From: Stephanodiscus triporus
Taxonomy: Eukaryota; Bacillariophyta; Thalassiosirophyceae; Thalassiosirales; Thalassiosiraceae
Assembly: GCA_036939755.1 (NCBI GenBank)
Contig: JALLAZ010000995.1
Coordinates: 1 to 12,430, forward strand
Length of the DNA stretch: 12,430 bases
Direction: 5' to 3'
The notes under the pieces were generated by a model. That model was not told the DNA's origin. It saw only the letters and a program-made list of their open reading frames with translations, and ran no database searches. This document shows, piece by piece, positions 1-7,949 of this stretch. Each line of letters begins with the position of its first letter. Positions within the stretch are counted from its first letter, which is position 1. The translations under genes were made by a program, and so were the position numbers.

Positions 1-349
1 GTTAGACAAATTTGTTCCCAAATAATGGACCCCGGTCCAAAAATAACAAACTTGCAATCCCTAGCTCTGTGTATCATATTACCACAAACAGCGGGAGTGA
101 GACTGCTTACGTCGATACCATACTAGAGTACAGAATGAGAACTCCGAACTCCGCAGTACTCCCAAGCTGGTGTGATGATGAGAGCTCCTCCTCCTCCTCG
201 TCCTCCTCCAAAAATATGAGAACTCCGATTCATTTTTTCAAAGCAGAGCGTTCTTGTCATAACTCATTTCCATTTCACATCGATCGACAGCAACTCGTTC
301 ATCATCTCACCCAAATTATCCACAATCTCATCATTCGCCGCAGGTGATA
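1..349. other. 5' flank of the surface-protein gene, with CTC microsatellite
   Basis: No convincing gene is visible. A (CTC/CTC-like)n microsatellite lies at about 185-209, flanked by two copies of the 13-mer ATGAGAACTCCGA at 135-147 and 216-228. The reading frame open across this stretch owes its poly-serine run to the microsatellite and has no recognisable domain, so I treat the region as promoter or 5' UTR sequence of the gene starting at 350. No TATA box or other core promoter element can be assigned with confidence. Confidence 0.5.
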
Positions 350-3321
350 ATGTCCTCCGCAGTTCGTTCTATCGCAGTTCTAGTATTTGCACAATATTGT
401 TGTGCCGATTCTCTTCATTTGCCCAAGGGATCGTTTGGAGACGATGTGTCGGGATCGTCAGCGTTGTGCATGGTAAGTAGCATGATCCTCTCCAGCGAGC
501 TGTAAGACACTCTCTTCATGCCACTTGATGCCCTTTCTTCTCGCACCTGCGCGTGCTCACGAAACCTGTCGCGAACAAAATCCGCTCTCTCTGACGAATT
601 TAGATCGACTTCAGTCTCGGCCAAGCAGACGCGAATCTAATGAATCTACAGACCACCAAGATCCCCAAGACGCTTCCTCTCGCAACTACCCACACCGACG
701 GGTATGTCATCCCCACAACCACCAACTATGTTGCCCCGCCTTTGGATTGGAACCTCCTGGCTACTCATGCGTCCTTTGCGGCAGCACCCATTGTTGCCCT
801 CTCCAGGATGATCTCGGTCATCATCGGTGGTGCTTCTCCACAATTGACGATCATTAATCAAGGTGAAATGGTGGCGACGACGCCATCCCCCACCATCTTG
901 ATGTGCTCCGCTCTGAAGGCATGCTCCACTAGCCACGTCGACGCTATCGGCGAAGAAGAGGAAGGCGCATTGGGCCGTGAGGAGGCGGTAAGTTCATTTC
1001 TCTTATTCGTGCTTCTTCTCAAACTTTTATTATATCCTCATGAAAAGTGACGCGCCCCAAATCTGCTCTCTCATAATCAATTCAATTCAGATCTCGCGCG
1101 GTCTTGGCGGAGCAGATGCCAACCGAATGAAATCACAGACCCTCGAGATCTCAAAGACACATACTCTTGCAGAGACCTATGCCATCAGGAACAATGCTCT
1201 GGGCAACGAAGAAGAGTGTGCCTTGGCCTTGGGCTTAGAAGAGACGGTGAGACATTAGTATCATCATGATGATTTTGTATCGTTTGCCTAAAAATATACT
1301 CACAGCACCTCCATTCAACACTCATTGAACCTCTCCTCTTCTACATGTGACCTCACATGGGACTGTAGATCAACGGCCTCAAAGAAACTGCACACGAAGC
1401 CGTGATCGAGCTCCCAGCTAATCTTGGCTGGGCCCCAATGCCTTGGTTGTATGGAAACATGCATCAGATTGCCGATCAACTCGAAGATGTTCGACAGAGT
1501 CTGGTGCTCTATCAAGCAATCTTACTCGTCGCCATCCCAGTCATCTCTGTAGTGATCTGTTTCATCATCGGTTCTATCCGTCTATCCAAGATCATCGTTT
1601 CTGGTCGAAGGATGATGCATCTTTTAATTATTCCGGAGGATTATGCTTGAAACGGGCCTCTGGGTTGGATGGCTGCACTGCCGAAGATGTCCATACAAAC
1701 GTGACAAAATATACAGGTCCCCCAAACTGCACCGAAGGTGAATCTATCAGGATTGGCTTTACTATGGCTATTGAAGTGAAAGCTACGAAAAGATACGATC
1801 TTGGGGTCTATGTTGGAATCAACGGATCAAATGCATTGTCTGATCAAGGAAACACATCCTGTCTCGTGCAAACATTGGGAGAAGCTGATAAAGAACGCAA
1901 TGAAGGTAGGGTTGACAATCTTGACAGTGATGATTGCTGGGACTTCAAAGATAATAACGGGACAATTGTTGGTTTTGAGATAAATAACTTCGATTATCAA
2001 TGCACCGCGGGAAAGGACGGTAAAGCGGTCGTTTACGCTTGTTTTGCATGGGACCAAAATTCCAAACAAGATTGCCCATCAACATGTGCTTATTCATCAT
2101 CCGGGCAAACTCAATGCCTAAATCCTGGTACTACATCTGTGAGTTCTGTTCCCCCCCCTTGCGTATAAGTCTGAATGATTTCGTCCGTACTCACATGACA
2201 TTCCCCCCACCTCCAACACTAAAATCAGAAATGTGAATGCGATGATATTTCAATTCCTGTAGTTGTGAGGACAGAGTCACCATCTTCCAGTCCTTCTGAG
2301 AACCCAAGCGGGAGTCCTTCTTCCAACCCGAGCGAGAACCCAAGCGGGAATCCTTCTTCCAACCCGAGCGAGAACCCAAGCGGGAGTCCTTCTTCCAACC
2401 CGAGTGAAAATCCTTCCCAGAACCCTTCCGAGAATCCGAGCAGCATACCCACTTTTTCTCCAATGAGTCCACCAGGACCCACACCTATATGTCTATGCCA
2501 GGGTTTAAGATCCACCAGCGTTGGTATATCTCGGGAGGGTCTTCCTGATATTGACGGGTATATCAATCAAACTGGTGACGGTTGGGGAGATGATTCAGAT
2601 AATTGGAATGGAGGTGAATATTCCGCCTTCCCTCAAATAATAAACATGACCATATCTGGAAACCGGTCAGGATCTAAGTTTGATGTAGTCGGAGAGGCTT
2701 TGGCTGGATATGACTGCAATACTAAAAAATTTTGTGTTGCAGCTTACCTATTAAACATCCCTGCAAATGATGGTTGTGGAATAGAGGACGCCGACCCTGA
2801 AGAAGCTTGGGTAAAATTTAGAGATGATAGCATAGACTGTTTGAATGATGGAACTACAACACTCAACAGCAACACCCCTGACGTCGAATTCGAATATGCC
2901 AAAGATCCTTATGACAGCGGTCGTACAATTGGTAAGTGTTGCTGTGCAAGCCATGATCATGCTGTATACCCGTAAGGGATTATAACTCAAGGTGCAATTT
3001 ACGTCTTCTTATGTAGGTTATGAAGCTTGTTGGAATATGACCGATGATGCGGGATTCACACCAGGCTACCCCATCATCAAAGTCCACGTGAACCGTCTAT
3101 GTGGTCAAGATGCTGAGGATACCATAGCAACTGAGGAGCAGTGCCTGTTCTGGATTGCATGTCCAACTGCAAGTCCCACAACTGCAAGTCCCACAACTGA
3201 GAGGCCCACGTTTACACCAACAACTGCAAGACCAACACCTACAAATAGGCCACAGAGACCGACTAAGAGACCGACTACTAAGAAACCGACTAAGAGACCG
3301 ATTACCAAGAGACCAAAATAA
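350..3321 (+). CDS. Spliced gene for secreted/cell-surface multidomain protein with PSxNPS linker and basic Pro/Thr tail
   Basis: I do not recognise a named gene. Exons read as 350-472, 604-987, 1091-1246, 1369-about 1548, about 1611-2138, 2229-2931 and 3017-3321. Apart from the fourth junction, donors are GTAAGT, GTAAGT, GTGAGA, GTGAGT and GTAAGT with AG acceptors and matching phase. This model gives about 792 residues. Residues 1-20 form a signal peptide (SIAVLVFAQYCCA core). Residues 42-221 contain a duplicated LGxADANxM module. Residues about 285-455 are a Cys-rich domain with N-glycosylation sites (NVT, NCT, NGS, NTS, NGT) and a RYDLGVYVG strand resembling domains I recall from predicted diatom secreted proteins. 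A PSENPSG linker follows, then a second extracellular domain ending in GYEACWN, then a Pro/Thr/Lys tail. A cell wall or matrix role is inferred. The fourth junction is uncertain: frame 1 instead reads a hydrophobic segment and stops at 1650, so two genes are possible. Confidence 0.72.
604..1246 (+). repeat. Tandemly duplicated exon module (exons 2 and 3)
   Basis: Exon 2 (from 604) and exon 3 (from 1091) both begin ATC directly after AG, in phase 0. They encode similar starts, SLGQADANLMNLQTTKIPKT and GLGGADANRMKSQTLEISKT, and similar acidic ends (GEEEEGAL and GNEEECAL). Exon 3 looks like exon 2 without its middle part of about 75 residues, which includes the hydrophobic stretch AAPIVALSRMISVIIGG. 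The DNA is also clearly similar over the first 90 bases of each. This indicates an internal exon duplication. The family is unknown to me. Confidence 0.7.
2298..2405 (+). repeat. Three near-identical 36-bp tandem repeats coding ENPSGSPSSNPS
   Basis: Units occupy 2298-2333, 2334-2369 and 2370-2405, each starting GAGAACCCAAGCGGG and encoding 12 residues, with only single-base differences between copies. Degenerate PS/NPS units flank the array on both sides (about 2274-2297 and 2406-2450). Ser/Pro linkers of this kind are common in predicted diatom extracellular proteins, where they act as extended, probably glycosylated spacers. The near identity shows recent expansion or homogenisation by slippage, and copy number is probably polymorphic. 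Confidence 0.85.
3163..3318 (+). repeat. C-terminal Pro/Thr repeat turning into Lys/Arg-rich tail
   Basis: The last roughly 52 codons run from PTASPTTASPTTERPT to a strongly basic end with TKRPTTKKPTKRPITKRPK. The first half is a Thr/Pro mucin-like stretch and the second half is KRPT-type repeats. No GPI signal or membrane helix follows, since the protein ends at the TAA at 3319-3321. A basic tail on a secreted diatom protein could bind anionic polysaccharide or silica, but that role is inference. Confidence 0.75.
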
Positions 3322-3370
3322 TGAGTTGAGGAGAGCACTCAGTAACCTGTGCTTCATTGATGAAGTTATC

Positions 3371-3550
3371 GAATATTAGTGGTACATAAATCTACCAAGT
3401 TGATTGAATACATGTGGTGCATAAAGCTACCAAATGATTGATGATGATGATTAGTGGTACATCAAGCAAACAAATTGATTGATGATGATTAGTGGTACAT
3501 AAAGCTACCAAATTGATTGACGAATATTAGTGGTACATAAAGCTACCAAT
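3371..3550. repeat. Five degenerate about 35-bp tandem repeats downstream of the gene
   Basis: Five copies of a unit built around TTAGTGGTACATAAAGCTAC plus CAAATTGATTG occur at about 3372-3406, 3407-3440, 3441-3481, 3482-3519 and 3520-3550. Length varies through ATG/GAT triplet expansion. They start about 50 bases after the stop codon, so they probably lie in the 3' UTR or just beyond. No polyadenylation signal was identified with confidence. Confidence 0.8.
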
Positions 3551-4356
3551 ACATAGCTCTAAAAATTAGTTCCTGTGTTTGAAATTCACTGAGGAGAAAT
3601 CAATCAAAATATGATCCAGAGCAAGAGGCTGAAGGGCAGATTAGACTCCAATATCTCATCAATTTTTAATGATTATTGGTACCGCTAGAAGCTGTTGAGT
3701 TGGAAGGGGTTGATGAATTGATCTTTATTCTTTTATTAAGGTTGCGGTTGGCCTTAAGTAATGAAGCCAACGTGGGGGTGCAACATGTCTTGGTGAATAG
3801 TCCTCTACGGGGCTCCAGTTCTCTATGTGATGTTTAACGGGGAGTAAAGAGGATATGAAGCTGATTCATCTTGCCTTGCATGAAACTGCAACAAACATGT
3901 GAGCCTTGACGCAAGACTTCAAAATGTGGCCCCATATGTGACACCATATGGAAGCACTTGAGCTGATAACCTTAATTGCAATTTACGTAGATCACCCAGC
4001 CATCAGTTTAGCCTGCAAAACAATGCTCGCTGCCATCATTTATATGGTTCTCTACCTTATACCTGGCCCCTGGGCTGCTGATGTCGCATGCTCTCACTGA
4101 CTCTGTGGTAGCCTTCATCTCACACAGTGTCGTATGCCGCTGCTGCAACAGTGGTCAACTAAAGCATCAGCGCCAATGTAAAAGTCCTCTCTTTCACTCC
4201 ATTGGAGAATGTTGCACTGTTTGAGTGTTTTCCTTGTTGCTCAGTGATTTAACATGGACTTTGTCTTCTTCAGGGGTGTTGCTTAAGCTATCATTAACAA
4301 AGAGCACCAACAAGAATGACCCCTTCACCATATTCCATCCTTTAACTGTTACAACT
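3551..4356. other. Region with no identifiable gene
   Basis: I find no coding region that I can support. On the minus strand an open stretch from about 4363 down to 4200 follows the left end of the terminal-inverted-repeat element, so it might be decayed transposase C-terminus, but no piggyBac motif survives. The sequence is otherwise unique-looking mixed-composition DNA. Confidence 0.4.
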
Positions 4357-4437
4357 GACTCTGCTTGGCTGGAAATGTTGGCATTGTGTCGGGGATTCTT
4401 TCCCCCCAAAACGGCCGACATGCCGACATGGCGGCGT

Positions 4438-4475
4438 AATGTTGCCGACACGACACAAACCATGTCGGCAACATT
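4438..4475. repeat. Subterminal hairpin of the GTCGGC element
   Basis: A 13-bp perfect inverted repeat has arms AATGTTGCCGACA (4438-4450) and TGTCGGCAACATT (4463-4475) around a 12-nt loop. The third copy of the family has the equivalent hairpin at 12315-12350, also with a 12-nt loop, where T/A pairs in one stem are C/G in the other. Confidence 0.75.
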
Positions 4476-4765
4476 GCACCATGTCGGCTTGCCGGATGCC
4501 GTGTCGGTGTCGTATCGGCTGGCGCAAATTGTGACGTGTCGGCACTTGTCAGCGCTATGCGGTGCAACACGACGGCCTGAGATCTGCTTTACCCCTCATC
4601 CTGGTCTCAACACAACCATCACAATTATTCTGCCAACTTCCCTCCCGCCCCTGCTGCTGCCATCTAACCTCAAACACAATATCTTCTTTTTTCATAGTGG
4701 GTCAAAGGATGATTCCCCTCGCAACTGGTGCATGTGCTTGGGCAATGTAATTAAATACTAATGTA

Positions 4766-4771
4766 TTTATT
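4766..4771 (-). promoter_or_regulatory. Possible AATAAA polyadenylation signal for the H3-like gene
   Basis: AATAAA reads on the minus strand about 200 nt beyond the stop codon of the H3-like gene. No histone 3' stem-loop (GGCTCTTTTCAGAGCC type) is seen downstream of that stop. The hexamer is common by chance in AT-rich DNA. Confidence 0.2.
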
Positions 4772-4790
4772 TAGTTTTAATGCAAACATA

Positions 4791-4935
4791 TACTCCCCCC
4801 TCCCCTTTGTTGTCACCCAACAACCTACCTATCTCTTTCCCCTTCATCACCAAACCACCTATCCTCTTTCCACTTCCCCACCTCTTTCCCCTTGTTACCC
4901 AATAACCGATGCACTTTCCCCATTTTCCCTCTTAC
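4791..4935. other. Polypyrimidine tract (plus strand)
   Basis: The tract consists almost entirely of C and T runs with occasional A (for example CTCCCCCCTCCCCTTTG and CCTCTTTCCCC). It lies just downstream of the H3-like stop codon, so on that gene's sense strand it is a purine-rich 3' region. It has no coding potential. Such tracts can form triplex or other non-B DNA, but no function can be assigned. Confidence 0.5.
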
Positions 4936-4967
4936 TATACTGCCAAAGGTAGTAATTTCCAGGCCTG

Positions 4968-5493
4968 TTACTTCCCCCCCTCAGCATCTGGTTTGGTATA
5001 AATTTTGCCACGTATGCATCGTGCTAGGAGTATGTCCCTTGGCATGATTGTAGCACATTTTGCATGCAATGCAGCCAGGTTAGTGTCCTCAAACATGCCA
5101 ATCATATATGCCTCTGAGGCCTCCTGGAGGGCAAGGACAGCAAAGCTCTGAAAACGGCGATCCTTATGAGGAAACAACTGTTGCGTAATCTTGCGGATGA
5201 GGTAAAGGAGGTAGTAACACCTCCTCCTCCTCCTCCCCCCCATTCCCCTCCTCCCCCATATCATCATCAAATCCCCCACCTCCACCACCGACAAAATCAA
5301 CATCCTCATCATCATTCAGGGAAGTTTGAACAGTGTTTCCAGTTGTCAGGGTCGAGACAGTCATCCCTGTTAATTCGAAAAGGGAACGAGCTGTTTTGTC
5401 AAGTTCACGTGGAGGAGTCCGTTCGCTGTGGCTTGCAGTTTCGTTGACTTGATGACGTCGAGCAGCTCGTTGAGCGCGAAATGATTCCGACAT
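4968..5493 (-). pseudogene. Histone H3-variant-like gene, possibly CenH3-related, with one frameshift
   Basis: The C-terminal half is an unmistakable H3 histone fold: [20 protein letters not shown], then [20 protein letters not shown] and LLARCIRG, ending at TAA 4968-4970. Reading from ATG 5491-5493, the tail (about residues 1-86) is unlike H3: Arg/Gln-rich, then acidic (DDEDVDF) and Gly-rich. An RRRRR stretch leads into the alphaN-like [10 protein letters not shown]. Tail and fold are in different frames. One extra base in the G-run (5235-5241 on the plus strand, C7) would explain this and give 174 residues. The alphaN-alpha1 connection is two residues longer than in canonical H3, as in some centromeric H3s, but loop 1 is not lengthened and alpha1 keeps RFQS. 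The residues matching H3 R116 and R129 are Cys. It may be a decaying captured copy, or live with a sequencing error. Confidence 0.75.
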
Positions 5494-5866
5494 CCTTGCA
5501 CACACACATGCACACGTGCAATGGGGAGTCTGCTGTTGGTGAGTACGCTGCACACGTTGGGGGCTTTGTTTATCCAATCAAACACCACGACGATATTGAT
5601 GTTCCTTGCACCTCTTTTTTGCATGCTCTGCATGTTGTTGTGTGCGTCGCGGGATGTGATGTGAAAATGCACTTCGATGCGGGGTTGTGTGAAAGGGGGG
5701 ATCACATGGGAATTTGATAGTGTATGTACTTATCTATGTACATATGTTGTCTGTCTTTGGTCCGTCAATGTCGGGAAACCGTGACACAAAAGTGAGCCGA
5801 CACACTAAAAACCATGTCGCCAAAATTGCCCACTCTGGATGAAATTAGGCAACATTTCCAGCCAAG

Positions 5867-6343
5867 GACTCCCGCAGGCCAACCAAACAGACCATTCTTC
5901 TGCAGCTCAATCAGTGCCTTGAGCACACAAAAGCCAGAGTTGAGGACAATATACCTGGCAGTGTGAAAATACAACTGCAGCATGCAGAGCAGCAGTCTAG
6001 CAGTCTTGCTGTACTGCTCAAACTGCTTTCGAATTTGGGGAGGTGCATCCTTACCTTCCACCAACTCTATTGAAACCATGATGTTGCTCAGGGTGCAATA
6101 CGCCTTGTGGTACTTGTTTCCAAACGGGTGGGGCTTCCTTGGAAAGAATATCCATCCGGGGTAAGTCCACTTGTTTTGCCATATTGACATGCTCTCGTCA
6201 AGACAAATCACCCATCCGGCAAGGAATATGGCAGCCATGTGGTCATTCCACCTGCCAGATCTTGTCGACAAAATCAGAAGCCCGAATATTGTTGCTATTA
6301 GCCATATTTGAGCAACTATTATGTTTGCAAAGCTTAGTGCCAC
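5867..6343 (-). pseudogene. PiggyBac-type (DDE_Tnp_1_7) transposase fragment
   Basis: The minus-strand frame carries motifs typical of algal piggyBac-like transposases: GWVICLDESMSIWQNKWT (first catalytic Asp in CLDE, residue 49 counted from 6343), FPRKPHPFGNKYH, SIELVEGKDAPPQ and YIVLNSGFCVLKALIEL. Residue 135, normally the second catalytic Asp in LDSGFC, is Asn, so the enzyme would be inactive even if complete. Homology begins around RWNDHMAAIF (residue 31). It stops at codon 159/160, exactly where the terminal repeat of the GTCGGC element begins (5866). The C-terminal third, including the third Asp, is missing and is not evident on the other side of that element. The ATG at 6343 is unlikely to be a real start. 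Confidence 0.82.
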
Positions 6344-6514
6344 TGGATGAAGGTAAATGGCTGTGCATATCTTACACTATGTCTACCTAATACCTTTTAC
6401 CTATGTTCTACGTGTAGCCATAGTGTATGTTTGATAGTAAACTACGTACGTAAAAAACAAAATTTTGGGTACTAGTTCCTTTGTGAATACAAGTTCAAAT
6501 TTGTTGGTTGCCGG

Positions 6515-6569
6515 AAAGGGTTCGTAGTGTCTTTTCTCACATTGTGAGAAAAGACACTACGAACCCTTT
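6515..6569. repeat. Perfect 26-bp hairpin with 3-nt loop
   Basis: The left arm AAAGGGTTCGTAGTGTCTTT plus TCTCAC (6515-6540) is perfectly complementary to 6544-6569 around loop ATT. Perfect pairing over 26 bp in otherwise unique DNA means recent formation or selection. It could be a head-to-head junction of a small repeat or a source of small RNA. Confidence 0.85.
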
Positions 6570-6572
6570 GGA

Positions 6573-6596
6573 ACCATCTCCACAATGCGAGATGGT
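6573..6596. repeat. Second short hairpin next to the 26-bp one
   Basis: Arms ACCATCTC (6573-6580) and GAGATGGT (6589-6596) form an 8-bp perfect stem with an 8-nt loop, only three bases after the larger hairpin ends. The two probably belong to one structured element. Confidence 0.6.
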
Positions 6597-7305
6597 ACGA
6601 CTACACATAATAATAATATTACGTTCTTCTTAAGTATTAATTTATCTAGTGAGTCGTACACACTCTATGATGCAGTATCTATCTATCATACAACCTAAAT
6701 ACTTACCATGCCCTCCACGCCATCAACAACAACCATGACAATGACGCTCCCCCCACCTTGTCCAAAATCATGCCAAAACCTCTGCAATCAATCGCGCGAC
6801 ATACGGCAATCGCACTCACCTGAAAAGCTAGAAGCTGACGGGCAGGGGAGATCATGGTGTTGGTGTTTTTTGGTTGTGCCATCGGTTGTGGTTGTGTGTG
6901 TGTGTCTGAGTTTTACTCTAGAGAGTATATACGTAGAGTATTTGTCATATGTGTATGTATGGTACAGTATTGTAGTATCTTAATTTGTTGGTTTTTCATT
7001 GGTTTTACAATATTTGAAAACGCTAGTGCATAGATAGGAATTAGTGTCGAAAAACATAAATGGTCAATATGCTCCAGATCAGGCAAATTTTGTTTATTGG
7101 GCAGACATTTAGTTTAATTTCTGTGATTTATGCTGCTATTTAAACAAGCTAAAACAAATTGGAATAAATCTATGGTTGTACTTAGCCATTAAAACTATCT
7201 GGTAGCTACTATGGCTATGTCAAACAATATCCAGGCTTCTGATGAAGGCTGGTCCCTCGACATTGGTGAAGCGAAGATACCGTGTGATGGCAATGAAACA
7301 CTTCT

Positions 7306-7533
7306 TCAACATGTAGGTCTTGACATTGTAGGGGCATGGATCATCCTCTTGGTCACAGGGGATGTTGTTGTAGTTTCAACATTGAACATCAGTAGATGGA
7401 TTCCGAAATAGCACAGGAGTTTGCCGGAAGTCACCGGCGCAGCTCCAGAATTGATGACCGCTTCAGCAAGGGCTGGGATGTTTTTGGGAGCTGGGTCATT
7501 GTCATCATCAACCTCGAATCCTTTGTTGCGCAC
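7306..7533 (-). pseudogene. Possible N-terminal fragment of the piggyBac-type transposase
   Basis: The minus-strand frame contains DDDNDPAPKNIP and then VTSGKLLCYFGIHLLMFNV. This resembles the segment of piggyBac-like transposases where a helix of the form (T)xGELLrYFGIxLLM precedes the catalytic domain. Strand and order agree with the catalytic fragment at 5867-6343. Frame breaks and the intervening 900 bases mean it is not functional. More coding-like sequence (to about 7845, same strand) may be an upstream part. The assignment rests on one short motif and is tentative. Confidence 0.3.
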
Positions 7534-7949
7534 TCACGCAATATCCTTGGCACAATTTTGCGCAAAATAAATGCCGTTCATTGATAATGTTGTGAGTAGC
7601 AACAACGGAGGGAGAGTGGGAGCAGTGCTGGGCACAGTCACACCAGCAGTTACTATCTCCCACAAGGCGTCCCGATGCCCACACATGACAAATTGACATG
7701 AGGCGCTTAATTCAACGTCAGGGAAGGTCTGTGATGTGAAAAAAATTGTCTCAAATGTGTTCCCTCTTCTTGTGGTGACTGCATGGCAAGTGCCGATGAG
7801 ATCAATGCGCTGGTTCGCCGATGCGTTGGTGATGGCTGCTGCCACAGCCTGCGATGGGTGTAGCCTCTTGACTAGGACGGAGCAGGTAGCACCCTCACCG
7901 ATCCGGAGGGATCAAGGTCTCAGCATGGTGGTGTTGGATATTTTGTGAT

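Larger units (their letters stand above)
4364..5866. mobile_element. 1.5-kb TIR element (GTCGGC family) carrying an H3-like gene
   Basis: The ends are a perfect 17-bp inverted repeat: CTTGGCTGGAAATGTTG at 4364-4380 and its complement at 5850-5866. GACTC occurs immediately right of the element (5867-5871) and two bases left of it (4357-4361), a candidate 5-bp target duplication. The left 200 bases are rich in GTCGGC/GCCGAC motifs. The right 100 bases (5765-5866) match the right end of the short copy at 8631-8752. The middle (about 4570-5760) is absent from the short copy and holds the H3-like gene, the arrangement expected of a non-autonomous element that has captured host DNA. No transposase for this family is visible. 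Confidence 0.65.
6344..7250. other. AT-rich region without a gene; hairpins and GT microsatellite
   Basis: I see no supported coding region. The stretch holds two adjacent hairpins at 6515-6596, an 8-bp inverted pair (GTACGACT at 6595-6602 and AGTCGTAC at 6652-6659) and a short (TG)n run at about 6893-6905. It separates the piggyBac core fragment from a possible N-terminal transposase fragment farther right, so it may be an insertion in that old element. Confidence 0.4.

Noticed and set aside
12..347. Open frame of 111 codons with a poly-serine run
   Set aside because: The serine run is the CTC microsatellite in translation. There is no domain, and it lies just before a better start with a signal peptide and splice donor.
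2225..2566. Minus-strand repetitive frames opposite the PSxNPS linker
   Set aside because: They are antisense shadows of the 36-bp coding repeats. The plus strand has splice signals, phase continuity and extracellular domains.
3097..3357. Minus-strand Ser/Arg/Leu-rich frames at the gene's 3' end
   Set aside because: They are shadows of the Pro/Thr/Lys codon repeat on the plus strand.
4225..4761. 178-codon plus-strand frame
   Set aside because: It spans the left end of the TIR element and its GTCGGC repeats. The apparent protein is repeat DNA read through.
4900..4968. Histone-type 3' stem-loop after the H3-like stop codon
   Set aside because: Searched on the minus strand downstream of 4968. 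No 6-bp stem with a 4-nt loop of the histone type was found.
5370..5705. Another minus-strand frame overlapping the H3-like tail
   Set aside because: No recognisable domain. The alternative frame starts at ATG 5493 and joins the histone fold with a single-base shift, which is the simpler explanation.
6515..6569. Hairpin as a bacterial intrinsic terminator
   Set aside because: There is no adjacent T-tract and no bacterial gene, and the context is a eukaryotic nuclear genome.
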